64,000 nt of DNA. It comes from Myxococcus fulvus. GTDB taxonomy: Bacteria > Myxococcota > Myxococcia > Myxococcales > Myxococcaceae. Each line of letters opens with the position of its first letter. Within the stretch, counting starts at the first letter, position 1. Location: NCBI RefSeq assembly GCF_900111765.1, contig NZ_FOIB01000002.1, positions 682,001 to 746,000 on the forward strand, in the 5' to 3' direction. Position numbers and translations under genes: made by a program. The notes under the pieces were generated by a model. The model searched no databases. It had not been told where the DNA came from and saw only the letters and a program-made list of their open reading frames with translations. Positions 42,918-51,800 of the stretch are shown here, in pieces.

Positions 42918-44555
42918 GTGGCGGGTCAATTCGAGCTGGGGCTGGGGGAGCTCTTGTCCTTCGAACCCGGGGGCGGGCTCATCCACTTCGCGGGGCAGCG
43001 GGTGCTGCTCATGGACCCGGTGGCGCTGGGGCTTCTGCGCAAGGAGCTGGTGAACCTGATGGGGATGACGGCCGCGCGGGGCATCTTCACGCGGCTGGGC
43101 TACGCGCACGGCTGGCGCACGGCGGAGGCGATGAAGGGGGCGGTGCCCTGGACGGATGAGTCCCTGTGGCGTCGCGCGGGCGGACGACTGCACACGCTGC
43201 AGGGCCAGGTGCGGGTGGAGCGGATGGAGCGCAAGCCCGAGGAGGGCCCGGAGCCCTTCGCCGAGGCGCAGTGGCGCGACTCGTACGAGGCCGAGCAGCA
43301 CCTGCTGCACCTGGGCCGCGCGGACCATCCGGTGTGCTGGAGCCTCACCGGCTTCGCGTCCGGGTACATGAGCTACGTCAACGGCCGCGAAATCTACTGC
43401 ACGGAGATGCGCTGCGTGGGCCAGGGGGACGCCGCGTGCCACATCGTCGGCCGTCCTTCCGAGGAGTGGAGCACCGAGTGCAAGGAGGTCCTGCGCTTCT
43501 ACGAGACGCAGTGCATGGAGGGCGTGCTCGCGCAGGTGACGGACGCGCTGAAGCAGGCCGAGCGGAAGCTGCGCGCCAAGCGCCAGTCGCTCGCGCGCGT
43601 GGGCGTGACGGAGGACCCGGCCGGCATGGTGGCGCGCGCGGAGGCCATGCAGCGGGTCATCAACCTGGGCCGCCGCGCGGCGAAGGTGGACTCCACGGTG
43701 CTCGTCACCGGCGAGAGCGGCGTGGGCAAGGAGCGCATCGCCCGGCTCATCCACGACGAGTCCACGCGCGCGCACAAGGCCTTCGTCGCCGTCAACTGCG
43801 CCGCCGTCACCGAGAGCCTCCTGGAGAGCGAGCTGTTCGGCCACGTGAAGGGCGCCTTCACCGGCGCGACGCACGACAGGCCGGGCCTCTTCGAGGCCGC
43901 GCACGGCGGCACCCTCTTCCTGGATGAAGTGGGCGAGGTGCCGGCCTCCATGCAGGCCAAGCTCTTGCGCGCGCTGCAGGAGAAGGAGGTGCGGCGCGTG
44001 GGAGAGAACGCCAGCCGCAAGGTGGACGTGCGCGTGGTGGCCGCCACCAACCGCGACTTGAGCGAGGAGGTGAAGTCCGGCCGCTTCCGCCAGGACCTCT
44101 ACTACCGCCTGCGCGTCATCGAGCTGCGCATCCCCCCCTTGCGCGAGCGGCGCGAGGACATCCTGCCCCTGGCCCGGCTGCTGCTCGCCGAGGCCGCGGA
44201 GCGGCTGGGCCGCAAGGTGTCGGGCCTGTCACCGGACGCGGCCGACCAGCTCTTGCGCTACGAGTGGCCGGGCAACGTGCGCGAGCTGGGTAACGCCCTG
44301 GAGCGCGCGGTGGCCCTGTGCGAGGGCAGCCGCGTGGAGCGCGAGGATTTGCCGGAGGAGGTCCGCGCCGCGCCGCCCAGCCTGGTGCCCAGCGGCAACC
44401 CGCGCAGGCTCGAGGACATGGAGAAGGAGTACATCCTCGCGGTGCTGGCGCAGAACGCGGGCAACCGGGCGCGCACCGCCGAGCAGCTCGACATCGGCGT
44501 GGCCACGCTCTACCGCAAGCTCAAGCAGTACGGCCACCCGGAGGCGGCCCACTGA
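42918..44555 (+). CDS. XylR/DmpR-like sigma54 activator with XylR_N and V4R sensor domains
   Basis: 545 residues. The sensor half (1-205) has the XylR_N region and a V4R domain with CTEMRCVGQGDAACHIVG; this type of sensor binds aromatic effectors directly in XylR, DmpR and PoxR. A linker helix leads to the AAA+ core: Walker A GESGVGKE (about 265-272), GAFTGA (312-317), Walker B GTLFLDEVGE. A C-terminal Fis-type helix-turn-helix (ARTAEQLDIGVATLYRKLKQ) follows. Unlike NtrC there is no receiver domain. It is divergent from the extradiol dioxygenase and probably activates it. GTG at 42918 is preceded by GGAAGGAG. Confidence 0.93.
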   Translation: MAGQFELGLGELLSFEPGGGLIHFAGQRVLLMDPVALGLLRKELVNLMGMTAARGIFTRLGYAHGWRTAEAMKGAVPWTDESLWRRAGGRLHTLQGQVRVERMERKPEEGPEPFAEAQWRDSYEAEQHLLHLGRADHPVCWSLTGFASGYMSYVNGREIYCTEMRCVGQGDAACHIVGRPSEEWSTECKEVLRFYETQCMEGVLAQVTDALKQAERKLRAKRQSLARVGVTEDPAGMVARAEAMQRVINLGRRAAKVDSTVLVTGESGVGKERIARLIHDESTRAHKAFVAVNCAAVTESLLESELFGHVKGAFTGATHDRPGLFEAAHGGTLFLDEVGEVPASMQAKLLRALQEKEVRRVGENASRKVDVRVVAATNRDLSEEVKSGRFRQDLYYRLRVIELRIPPLRERREDILPLARLLLAEAAERLGRKVSGLSPDAADQLLRYEWPGNVRELGNALERAVALCEGSRVEREDLPEEVRAAPPSLVPSGNPRRLEDMEKEYILAVLAQNAGNRARTAEQLDIGVATLYRKLKQYGHPEAAH

Positions 44556-44565
44556 CACCGCCGGC

Positions 44566-45303
44566 TCAGTTCAGGTACTGGTCGCGGTCCGGCTTGTCCT
44601 TGTTCTTGCCCACCACGTGCAGGTGCTTGGAGCGATCCTTCAGCTGACGCTGCAGCCGCCAGTGCTGCAGTTGCAGCATGAACCGCTTGGGGCTGGCGCC
44701 CTTGACGTACGCGAACACCAACACCAGCGCGACAACGTGCGGCAGCTGGCTCAAAAAGCCCGCCGTCAGCACGCGCAGCACCACGAAGCCCGCGCCGATG
44801 CCCGCGAACGCGTTGCCCGACAGGGGGATGCCCCAGAAGTTCGTCTGCCCCTTGCCGATGACCAGGCCGTAGGCGACCCACAGCACCGAGCCCATCACCC
44901 AGCCGCCCTGATAGCCCGCGGGCAGCGGCATGAAGAGCCCCACCACGCCCAGCACGAAGCCCGCCAGCGCCGTGCAGCCCACCGCCACCAGCACGAGCCG
45001 CTTCGGGCCCCAGTAGCTCTCCAGCCACCCGCCGATGGACCACAGCAGCATCGCGCCGAAGAGGATGCTGAACGGCTCGCTCTCGATGAAGGCGTAGGTG
45101 AAGGGCTGCCAGAGGAACAGGTTGCCGAAGACGGTGTTGGGCGACAGCAGCAGGAGCACGCTGTTGGCCGCGCCCTGGTAGCGCAGCACCAGGAAGAGCA
45201 CGGAGCCCGCCACCAGGCCCACCGCCAGCTTGGACGCCGTGGTCTCCAGGCCGGGCAGCCCACCACCACCGCCCCTGCCGCCGAAGCTGCGCATCGGTCG
45301 CAT
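44566..45303 (-). CDS. Rhomboid-like membrane protein
   Basis: 245 residues with five or six membrane helices. The L1 segment NLFLWQPFTYAFIES matches the 'WQ.FT..F' region of rhomboids. In the helix that should carry the nucleophile the sequence is WVMGSVLW, so the usual GxSG is GSVL-like, and a His (LPHVVALVLVFA) lies in a later helix. The protein is thus either a divergent rhomboid protease or an inactive rhomboid-like protein. The C-terminus is cytoplasmic, basic, and ends with a KNKDKPDRDQ tail. Convergent with the sigma54 activator (10 bases). Confidence 0.75.
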   Translation of the reverse strand: MRPMRSFGGRGGGGGLPGLETTASKLAVGLVAGSVLFLVLRYQGAANSVLLLLSPNTVFGNLFLWQPFTYAFIESEPFSILFGAMLLWSIGGWLESYWGPKRLVLVAVGCTALAGFVLGVVGLFMPLPAGYQGGWVMGSVLWVAYGLVIGKGQTNFWGIPLSGNAFAGIGAGFVVLRVLTAGFLSQLPHVVALVLVFAYVKGASPKRFMLQLQHWRLQRQLKDRSKHLHVVGKNKDKPDRDQYLN

Positions 45304-45380
45304 TCATTCCTCCACTACGGGCTCGACAAGTCGACCAAAGGTGGTGGAACCCCGCCTGCTTCGCAACCCCAAACGACGAA

Positions 45381-45411
45381 GGGCGCCCCACCCGGTCCCG
45401 GGAGAGCGCCC
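45381..45411 (-). terminator. Hairpin terminator after the 67-residue gene
   Basis: GGGCGC (45381-45386) pairs with GCGCCC (45406-45411), flanked by CGA/TCG that extends the stem. On the minus strand it follows the stop of the small gene at 45447 by 35 bases. Confidence 0.5.
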
Positions 45412-45446
45412 TCGTACGTCGACGTCCAGCGTCGAGAACCGCCGAA

Positions 45447-45650
45447 TCAGGCCGTCTTCGCGCGGTAGAAAATCGTGATGGTCAGACAGTGGAACTCCTT
45501 GTCCGAGGACTGGGTCACCACCTTGTCCACCACCTCGATGTTGACCAGATTCTCCTTGAGCCACTTGGTGATGTTCTCACCCATGTTCTCGCGATCACGC
45601 GCGAGCGTGGTGGAGAACACCTTGACTCCCGTGAAGCTCGTAACGCCCAT
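45447..45650 (-). CDS. 67-residue protein of unknown function
   Basis: Small soluble protein (MGVTSFTGVKVFSTTLARDR...) with alternating strand-helix-strand character and a basic C-terminus (YRAKTA). No family recognised. Start at 45650 is supported by GAGGG 5 bases upstream and by a promoter-like -35/-10 pair upstream. Its own promoter and terminator show that it is an independent transcription unit, and the non-GC-biased third positions in part of it are lower than its neighbours. Confidence 0.7.
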   Translation of the reverse strand: MGVTSFTGVKVFSTTLARDRENMGENITKWLKENLVNIEVVDKVVTQSSDKEFHCLTITIFYRAKTA

Positions 45651-45681
45651 TCCGACCCTCGTCTCAAGCTGAGATTCTGGA

Positions 45682-45710
45682 CGTTTACCCCGAGACGATT
45701 CCGCTATCAA
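45682..45710 (-). promoter_or_regulatory. Candidate sigma70 promoter and palindrome for the 67-residue gene
   Basis: On the minus strand TTGATA (45710-45705) and TAAACG (45687-45682) are 17 bases apart; the start would be near 45675, 25 bases before the ATG. A palindrome TCTCA-AGC-TGAGA (45662-45674) overlaps the expected start of transcription and could be an operator. Confidence 0.45.
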
Positions 45711-45868
45711 GAAACGGGCCCGATTTACCGGCCTTGGGCGGTCCTGGCGGCCCCACCCTGACTCCGCGTGGAGCCACCGCTCCCACCGTCACGCAGCCGA
45801 CATCCGCGGTTCCCTGCGGGCCAGGGCCTCGCGCGGGTGGATGCCCACACGAGGCCCCGCGCCCCGAG

Positions 45869-46087
45869 TCACGGGCGGGAGGCGGCGGCCCGGCGGTTCT
45901 GGCAGGAGACCTCGTCCTTGCAGGCCGGGCCGATGCCCTCCGGGTGGGCGGTGAGGGGCGACTTGTCGCTCTCCTCCACGCCGCACACGACGCACTTGCG
46001 CTTGCGGTTGCGGCGCTCCGCCCGACGCTGCTCGGCGATGGCCTTGGCCCGCTCGCGGGCCGTCTTCGCATCCACCTCGTTCGTCAT
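45869..46087 (-). CDS. Small protein with four cysteines in a basic context
   Basis: 72 residues from ATG 46087. A charged helix (RERAKAIAEQRRAERRNRKRK) precedes CVVCG and, 25 residues later, CKDEVSC, a spacing consistent with a single zinc-ribbon-type site. No family recognised. It follows the thiolase on the same strand (32 bases after its stop) and is probably co-transcribed. An ATG at 46120 would add 11 residues. The 218-base gap beyond its end (45651-45868) holds only the promoter described there. Confidence 0.68.
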   Translation of the reverse strand: MTNEVDAKTARERAKAIAEQRRAERRNRKRKCVVCGVEESDKSPLTAHPEGIGPACKDEVSCQNRRAAASRP

Positions 46088-46119
46088 CTCGCGTCCCGGT
46101 TGGAAGTCGTGTTCGGGCA

Positions 46120-47316
46120 TCAGAGCGCCTCGACCAACACGGCGATGCCCTGGCCGCCCCCGATGCAGGCGGAGCCGATACCATAGCGTCCACCGCGACG
46201 CTTGAGCTCATAGACGAGCGTCGTGGTGATGCGCGCGCCGGAGGCGCCCAGCGGGTGGCCCACGGCGATGGCGCCGCCGTTGACGTTGGTCTGCTCGCGC
46301 GGCAGCCCCAGCTCCTTCTCCACCGCCAGGTACTGGGGCGCGAAGGCCTCGTTCACCTCGAACAGGTCCACGTCGGACAGCTTCGCCTGCGCGCGCTCCA
46401 GCAACTGGCGGATGGCGGGCGCCGGGCCGATGCCCATCACCTTCGGGTCACACCCGGACACGCCCCAGTTCACCAGCCGGGCGATGGGCTTCAGGCCGTG
46501 CTTCTGCACGAAGCTGCCCGTCGCCATCACCATGCTGCCGGCTCCGTCGCAGATGCCGCTGGCCGCGCCCGCGTGCACCACGCCGTCCTTCTTGAAGACC
46601 TTGGGCAGCTTGCGCAGGCCCTCCACCGTGGTCTCCGGGCGGTTGTGCTCGTCCTTGGAGACGACGACGTCGCCCTTCTTTCCCTTGAGGGTGACGGGCG
46701 CGATTTCGTCCTGGAAGCGGCCCGCCTCCTGCGCGGCGGCGAAGCGCTTCTGCGTGAGCACCGCGTACTCGTCCACCTGGTCCTGGGTGAGCGCGTAGTC
46801 CACCGCGAGCTGCTCGGCGGTGAGCGCCATGGGCTGGCCGGTGTAGCTGTCCGTCAGCGCCGTCCACAGCATGTCCTCCAGGCTGCCCTTGCCCAGCGGC
46901 AGGCCCCAGCGCGCGCCGCGGATGACGTGGGGCGCCTGGCTCATGGACTCGGTGCCGCCGGCCAGCACGCAGCTCGCCTGCTCGGTGAGCATCAGCTCCG
47001 CCGCGGTGACGAACGCCTGGAAGCCGGAGCCGCACAGGCGGTTGACGCCCAGGGCCGGCACGGGGATGGGAACGCCCGTCTTCAGGCCCACGTGGCGGGG
47101 CAGGTAGATGGCATCCGCGCTCGTCTGCACCACGTTGCCGTACACGACGTGCTGCACCAGCTCCGGAGACACCTTCGACTGGGCGAAAGCGGCCTTCGCG
47201 GACTCCACGGCCAGGTCGGTGGCGCTCAGGTCCTTCAGGCTGCCGCCATAGGTGCCGAACGGGGTGCGCTTGCCGGAAAGAAAGAAGATTTCCTCGGTCT
47301 TGGACACGCTCTTCAT
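46120..47316 (-). CDS. Thiolase (acetyl-CoA acetyltransferase type)
   Basis: 398 residues, typical of thiolases that condense or cleave acyl-CoA units. The acyl-accepting Cys95 is in NRLCGSGFQA; NEAFAPQ, GGAIAVGHPLGASG (His) and CIGGGQG (second Cys) are present. The acyl specificity (acetoacetyl-CoA versus longer 3-ketoacyl-CoA) cannot be read from these motifs. ATG 47316 follows AGGTAGACGAGCACC. A membrane-protein gene lies 66 bases upstream on the same strand. Role: short-chain or fatty acid degradation, or supply of acetoacetyl-CoA. Confidence 0.95.
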   Translation of the reverse strand: MKSVSKTEEIFFLSGKRTPFGTYGGSLKDLSATDLAVESAKAAFAQSKVSPELVQHVVYGNVVQTSADAIYLPRHVGLKTGVPIPVPALGVNRLCGSGFQAFVTAAELMLTEQASCVLAGGTESMSQAPHVIRGARWGLPLGKGSLEDMLWTALTDSYTGQPMALTAEQLAVDYALTQDQVDEYAVLTQKRFAAAQEAGRFQDEIAPVTLKGKKGDVVVSKDEHNRPETTVEGLRKLPKVFKKDGVVHAGAASGICDGAGSMVMATGSFVQKHGLKPIARLVNWGVSGCDPKVMGIGPAPAIRQLLERAQAKLSDVDLFEVNEAFAPQYLAVEKELGLPREQTNVNGGAIAVGHPLGASGARITTTLVYELKRRGGRYGIGSACIGGGQGIAVLVEAL

Positions 47317-47382
47317 GGTGCTCGTCTACCTACTCCCAAGGGGCGCGCGGTGCACGCGCGCAGTGAGTGTTCTGGCGGGGTT

Positions 47383-48030
47383 TCAGGCCGCGCGCCGTCC
47401 CAGGAAGGCGCTGGCGACGATGGCAAGCGCCATCACCGTCCACAACAGCCCTTGCAGGTTCTGCCGGCGTATCTCCTTCCGGCCGAGCCCGCGATACCAG
47501 GAACGTCCGGCCTCCACCCGACCTTCCCACGAGAAGTCGGTGGCGGGCGTCAGGCCCTCCATGCGGCGCAGGTGGGCGCGCAGCAGCCGATCCGGCGGAG
47601 CGTCCGCCAGTGAACCGCTCCGGTAGACGCCGGGCACATCCAGGGCGGGCCGGCGATAACCGGCGGTGATGACGAAGCCTTCCGGGGCCAGGGGGGTGAG
47701 GAAGTAGAGGCGGGGCTCGCCGTCCGCCGTCTGGTACACGGTGGCGAAGACACGCTCGGTGGGGTGGGCCCAGTCGTAGGAGCGCGTGGCCTTCTGGAGC
47801 GGTGGCTTCTCCTCGTGGCTGCCGAGCGCCACGAAGCCCAGGGCCTGCAGGTGGATGGAGACCTGCGCCAGCTCCAGGGGCAGGTCCATCTGGTCGGCGG
47901 GGGCCTCGGGCTCCACGCGGACCTTGTGGGGGAAGAGGAACAGCACGGCGCGCCAGAAGTTGAGCGCCAGGAGGACGATGGCGAGCACGAGACCCGCGAC
48001 GACGATGCCCAGCTCGGCGAGGACGTTCAT
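47383..48030 (-). CDS. Membrane protein with one helix at each end
   Basis: 215 residues. Membrane helix near the N-terminus (ELGIVVAGLVLAIVLLALNFW) and another at the C-terminus (LLWTVMALAIVASAFLG) enclose a soluble domain of about 140 residues with beta-rich character (ERVFATVYQTADGEPRLYFLTPL). Family not recognised. The thiolase gene is 66 bases downstream on the same strand. Confidence 0.72.
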   Translation of the reverse strand: MNVLAELGIVVAGLVLAIVLLALNFWRAVLFLFPHKVRVEPEAPADQMDLPLELAQVSIHLQALGFVALGSHEEKPPLQKATRSYDWAHPTERVFATVYQTADGEPRLYFLTPLAPEGFVITAGYRRPALDVPGVYRSGSLADAPPDRLLRAHLRRMEGLTPATDFSWEGRVEAGRSWYRGLGRKEIRRQNLQGLLWTVMALAIVASAFLGRRAA

Positions 48031-48121
48031 TCGGTGAGCACCTGGAGACGTGGCCCGCCCCTGGGGCTTTGGCCAGCGGGCACCCTAGCGCAAACTCCAG
48101 GTGCTTTCGCACCGGGGCGCT

Positions 48122-48778
48122 TCAGCGGCGGGACGCGGTCGCCGGCAGGGAGCGCCAGCGCTCCAGGTCCACGCCCTTGAGCGGGTCCTTGCCCTCGAGG
48201 AAGCGCTCCAGGTGTCCCAGCGAGTCGACGCCGAAGAACAGCTCGTCGCCCACGAAGACGGTGGGCACGCCGAAGGCGCCCGAGGCGACGGCCTCCTCGG
48301 TGTTGCGGCGCAGGCGGTCCTTGATGTCCTGGCGGCCGGCGGCCTCGAGCAGCGCGGGGGCATCGAGGCCCGCGGCGCGGAGGGCCACGGTGACCTGCTC
48401 GGGCGACTCCACGCCCTTCCCGCCGCCCCAGGCCTCCGCGTAGAGGGCCGACACCAGCCGGGCGCGGGCCTCCAGGTCATCCACGGCGGCCGTCACGCGC
48501 AAGGAGAGCAGCGGGACGAAGGGATGCGAGGGCGGAGGGCCGAAGGGCACGCCCAGCTCGTGGGCGATGCGGAAGGTGTGCTTGAAGATGTAGCCGCGCT
48601 TGGCGGGGACCTCGGCGGGGCCGATGTTGCCGGTGGCGTTGAGCACGCCCGCGAGCAGCACGGGGACGGGCTCCAGCACGCGGCCATGGCGCGCGGCGAT
48701 GGCGGGCATGCGCGTCCACGCGAGGTAGGCGTAGGGGGAGAGATAGTCGAAACAGAAGCGCAGGGGCGGGAGGGCCAT
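48122..48778 (-). CDS. DsbA-fold 2-hydroxychromene-2-carboxylate isomerase family protein
   Basis: 218 residues of the DsbA/kappa-class glutathione-transferase fold. Near the N-terminus FCFDYLSPYAYLAW replaces the thioredoxin CxxC with SPY, typical of HCCA isomerases, which use glutathione in naphthalene breakdown. The C-terminal half has GVPTVFVGDELFFGVDSL, the cis-Pro loop. The actual substrate is unknown; many bacteria keep such enzymes without naphthalene genes. ATG 48778 is chosen; an ATG at 48787 would add 3 residues. Confidence 0.88.
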   Translation of the reverse strand: MALPPLRFCFDYLSPYAYLAWTRMPAIAARHGRVLEPVPVLLAGVLNATGNIGPAEVPAKRGYIFKHTFRIAHELGVPFGPPPSHPFVPLLSLRVTAAVDDLEARARLVSALYAEAWGGGKGVESPEQVTVALRAAGLDAPALLEAAGRQDIKDRLRRNTEEAVASGAFGVPTVFVGDELFFGVDSLGHLERFLEGKDPLKGVDLERWRSLPATASRR

Positions 48779-48869
48779 GCCGCGCACTCTACCCTCCTGG
48801 CGCGGGCCGTTCGCGGTGACACCTGCGCGTGACGTGTCCTCGTGGACTGACCTCCGCGAGCGCGATGCC

Positions 48870-51800
48870 TCAAGCGCTCCGTCGGGACTCCGCGCTGCGC
48901 TGGAGCGCGCCCCGCAGTGACGTCGCCTGCGCCAACAGGTTGGACGCCCGCGCCTCGGTGAAGGCCGTCTCCGCCGCCGTCAGCTCCACCACCGCCGCGT
49001 CCATCGACATCGCCCGCTCCGCGAGCGCCAGGCGCACATGCCCCACCTGCAGCACGTTGCCCGTCAGCTCCGCCAGCGCGAGCGCCCGCTTGAGGTGCGT
49101 CAGCCCGTCCTCGCCCGGCAGCAGCGCGGCCATCGCCCGGCGCGCCAGCACCTCATCCCAGGGATTCGCCAGCACCGGGTCCATCGACCGCGACAGCGCC
49201 GTCTGCGCCGCCTCGCGCGCCGCTTCCAGGTGCCCCTGCTCCCGCTCGAAGCGCGACTGATAGACGCGCAAGAGCGTCTCCATCCGGAGGCCACTCTCTC
49301 TCGCCGCCGCCAGCGCCCGGGGCAGCGACTGGCGCACCGCCGCCGCGTCCTCGAACAGCACGTCCCGGCACGCCTGGTACGTCTGCACGTGGCACTGCAG
49401 CCAGCGGTCCTCCGGCAGCACCCGCGCCAGCGCCTCGCCGCGCGCCACCACCGCCGCCACGTGCTCGTGCTCGCCGCGCTCCAGGTAGTAGGGCGGCGTG
49501 AAGATGGCCAGGTTGCGCTCCATCAACCGGGGGTTGCCCAGCCGGCGCACCAAATCACTCTTCTCCGTGAACGCCGGCACGAAGGCCGCCGCGTCCCCCG
49601 TGAACGCCGCGCGCGTCACCACCGTGAACAGGTGGAAGGCCCTCACATCGATGAACCCGTGGGCCTCCGCCACCGCGTAGCCATCCCGCGTCGCCTGCGC
49701 GTCCAGCGGCTCGCCGCGCAGCGCCAGGTTCATGTTCATCATGTAGCCGCCCATCCCCAACGCCCACGCCAGGCGCCGGGGCAGCCGGCCCATCACCTCG
49801 CGCAACCCGCGCAGCCGCGTGAGCTGCTCGAACTGCGCCTCCACCACGCCCGCCGAGCGGCCCGTGTACGCGCTGAGCACCGCCGGCGCCAACAACGTCG
49901 CGGCCCGGTACGGCGACACCTCCGGCTGCTCGCGCCGCACCCGCTCCAGCAACGCGTCCAAATCCTTCGTGCGCCCGACGATGGCCAACGCCATCGCCTG
50001 GAGGATGCGCAGCTCCGCCTGCTTCCAGAAGATGTCCGCCGGCGCCACCTGCGCGTCCGCCTCGCGCTCGCGGAACAGCTCCCGCAGACGCGCGGGCCGC
50101 TCCTCCTCGGGCGCCGAGCACGCCCCATCGAGCTGCGCGAGCGCCACCCGCCGCCCCTCCTCCAGATCCACCGTCGACGCCCAGTGCGCGAAGAGCTTCT
50201 CCGCGAAGGCCAGCGAGCTGGGCGGGTCGCTCGCGTAGCCCACCTCCACCAGCGTCACCCAGATGCGCAACAGCAGCCTGTCGCGACCCGGGAAGTCCGG
50301 CGCGGACTCCAGCAGCGTGGAGGCCTCCTTCAACAGCAGCGTCGCCTCCAGCAACGCCTGCGCCTCCATCGCCGCGCGCCCCGCGTCGAGCAACGGACCA
50401 ATCGCCAGCTCCGGCTCCGACGAGCGCAGGTAGTGCCAGCCCACCGTGCGCGTCAGGTCCGGCCGCTGCGAGTACAGCGTCTGCAGCGCCAGCGCCACCC
50501 GCGCGTGCGCCGCGCGCCGCTCGTCCTCCGACATGCTGTCGTAGACGGCCTGGTGCACGGTGTCGTGCGTGAAGACGTACCGGCCCTCCTCCTCCTGGAG
50601 GAACTGCCGCTCCACGATTCCATCCAGCACCGCGAACAGCTCCGACTCCGGCAGGTCCGCCAGCGCCCGCACCATGGGCAGCTCCAGGCTGCGCCCCGCC
50701 GGCGCCAGACGCCTCAAGAGCGACACCTGCTCCACCGGCGCGGAGGACAGTCGCTCCAGCACCGCCGCCTGGATGCTCGCGGGCAAGGGCCGCGTGTCCA
50801 GCCCTTCCTCCGCCGTCCAGCGCCCACCCACGCGCGTCAGCGCGCCCTCCTCCACCAGCGCGCGCAGACACTCCGTGGCGAAGAACGCGTTGCCACCCGT
50901 CGTCTCGTGCAGCCGCGCGACGAAGCTCTCCGGCACCTCCAGGCCCGGCAGCGCCAGCCCCACCAGCGTGCCCACGTGCTCAGCCGCCAGCGGCTCCAGG
51001 TCCATGCGCCAGGTGAGCTTCTCGTCCACCGTCTGGAACGCCAGGCTCAGCCGGCTCAGCTCCCCGGAGCGGAACGTGCACACCACCATGCCGCGCGTGC
51101 CGTGCAGCGCGCGGATGAGCACGTTGAGCACCTCCAGCGACGCGGTGTCCGCCCAGTGCAGGTCCTCGAAGCACAGGACGAACGTCATCCGCTTGCCCAG
51201 CCCCTGCACCCACTCCGCCAGCGCGCCGAAGAACCCCAGCTTCTCCTCGCCCGGCACCTGCGCCACGCCCGAGCCCTCCGCCGACATCGCGGGCAACAGC
51301 CTGGCGAGCCTCGGCGACAGCCGCTCCATCACCTCCGTGGGCGTGTGCGGAATCAGCGCGCGCAGCGCCTGGGCGATGGGCGTCAGCGGCGCCTGCCCCT
51401 CCGCGCGGCACTGCCCCCGGCCGAACGGCAGCTCCGCCAGCTTCGCCTGCAGCTCGAACTCCTGCAGCAGCCGCGTCTTGCCCACGCCCGCGGGAGCCCC
51501 CAGCAGCACCGCGCGCGACTGGCCCCAGTCCGCCTCGGCCAGCCCGTTCATCAGCGACTCCAGCTCCGCCGCGCGCCCCACCACCTCCGGCACGTGCAGG
51601 TAGCTGGAGCGCGCCGACAGCGGCTCCTCCGGCATCGGCTCGCCGCTGGCGTGGCACAACGCCTCCATCAGCTCGGCGGCGTCCTGGAAGCGCTCGCGCG
51701 GGTCCTTCGCCAACAACAGGAGGATGATCTCCTCCAGCTGCGGGTCCACCGGCCCCAGCGAGGACGGCTTCGGCGGCGGACGCGTCAGGTGCTCGGCGAG

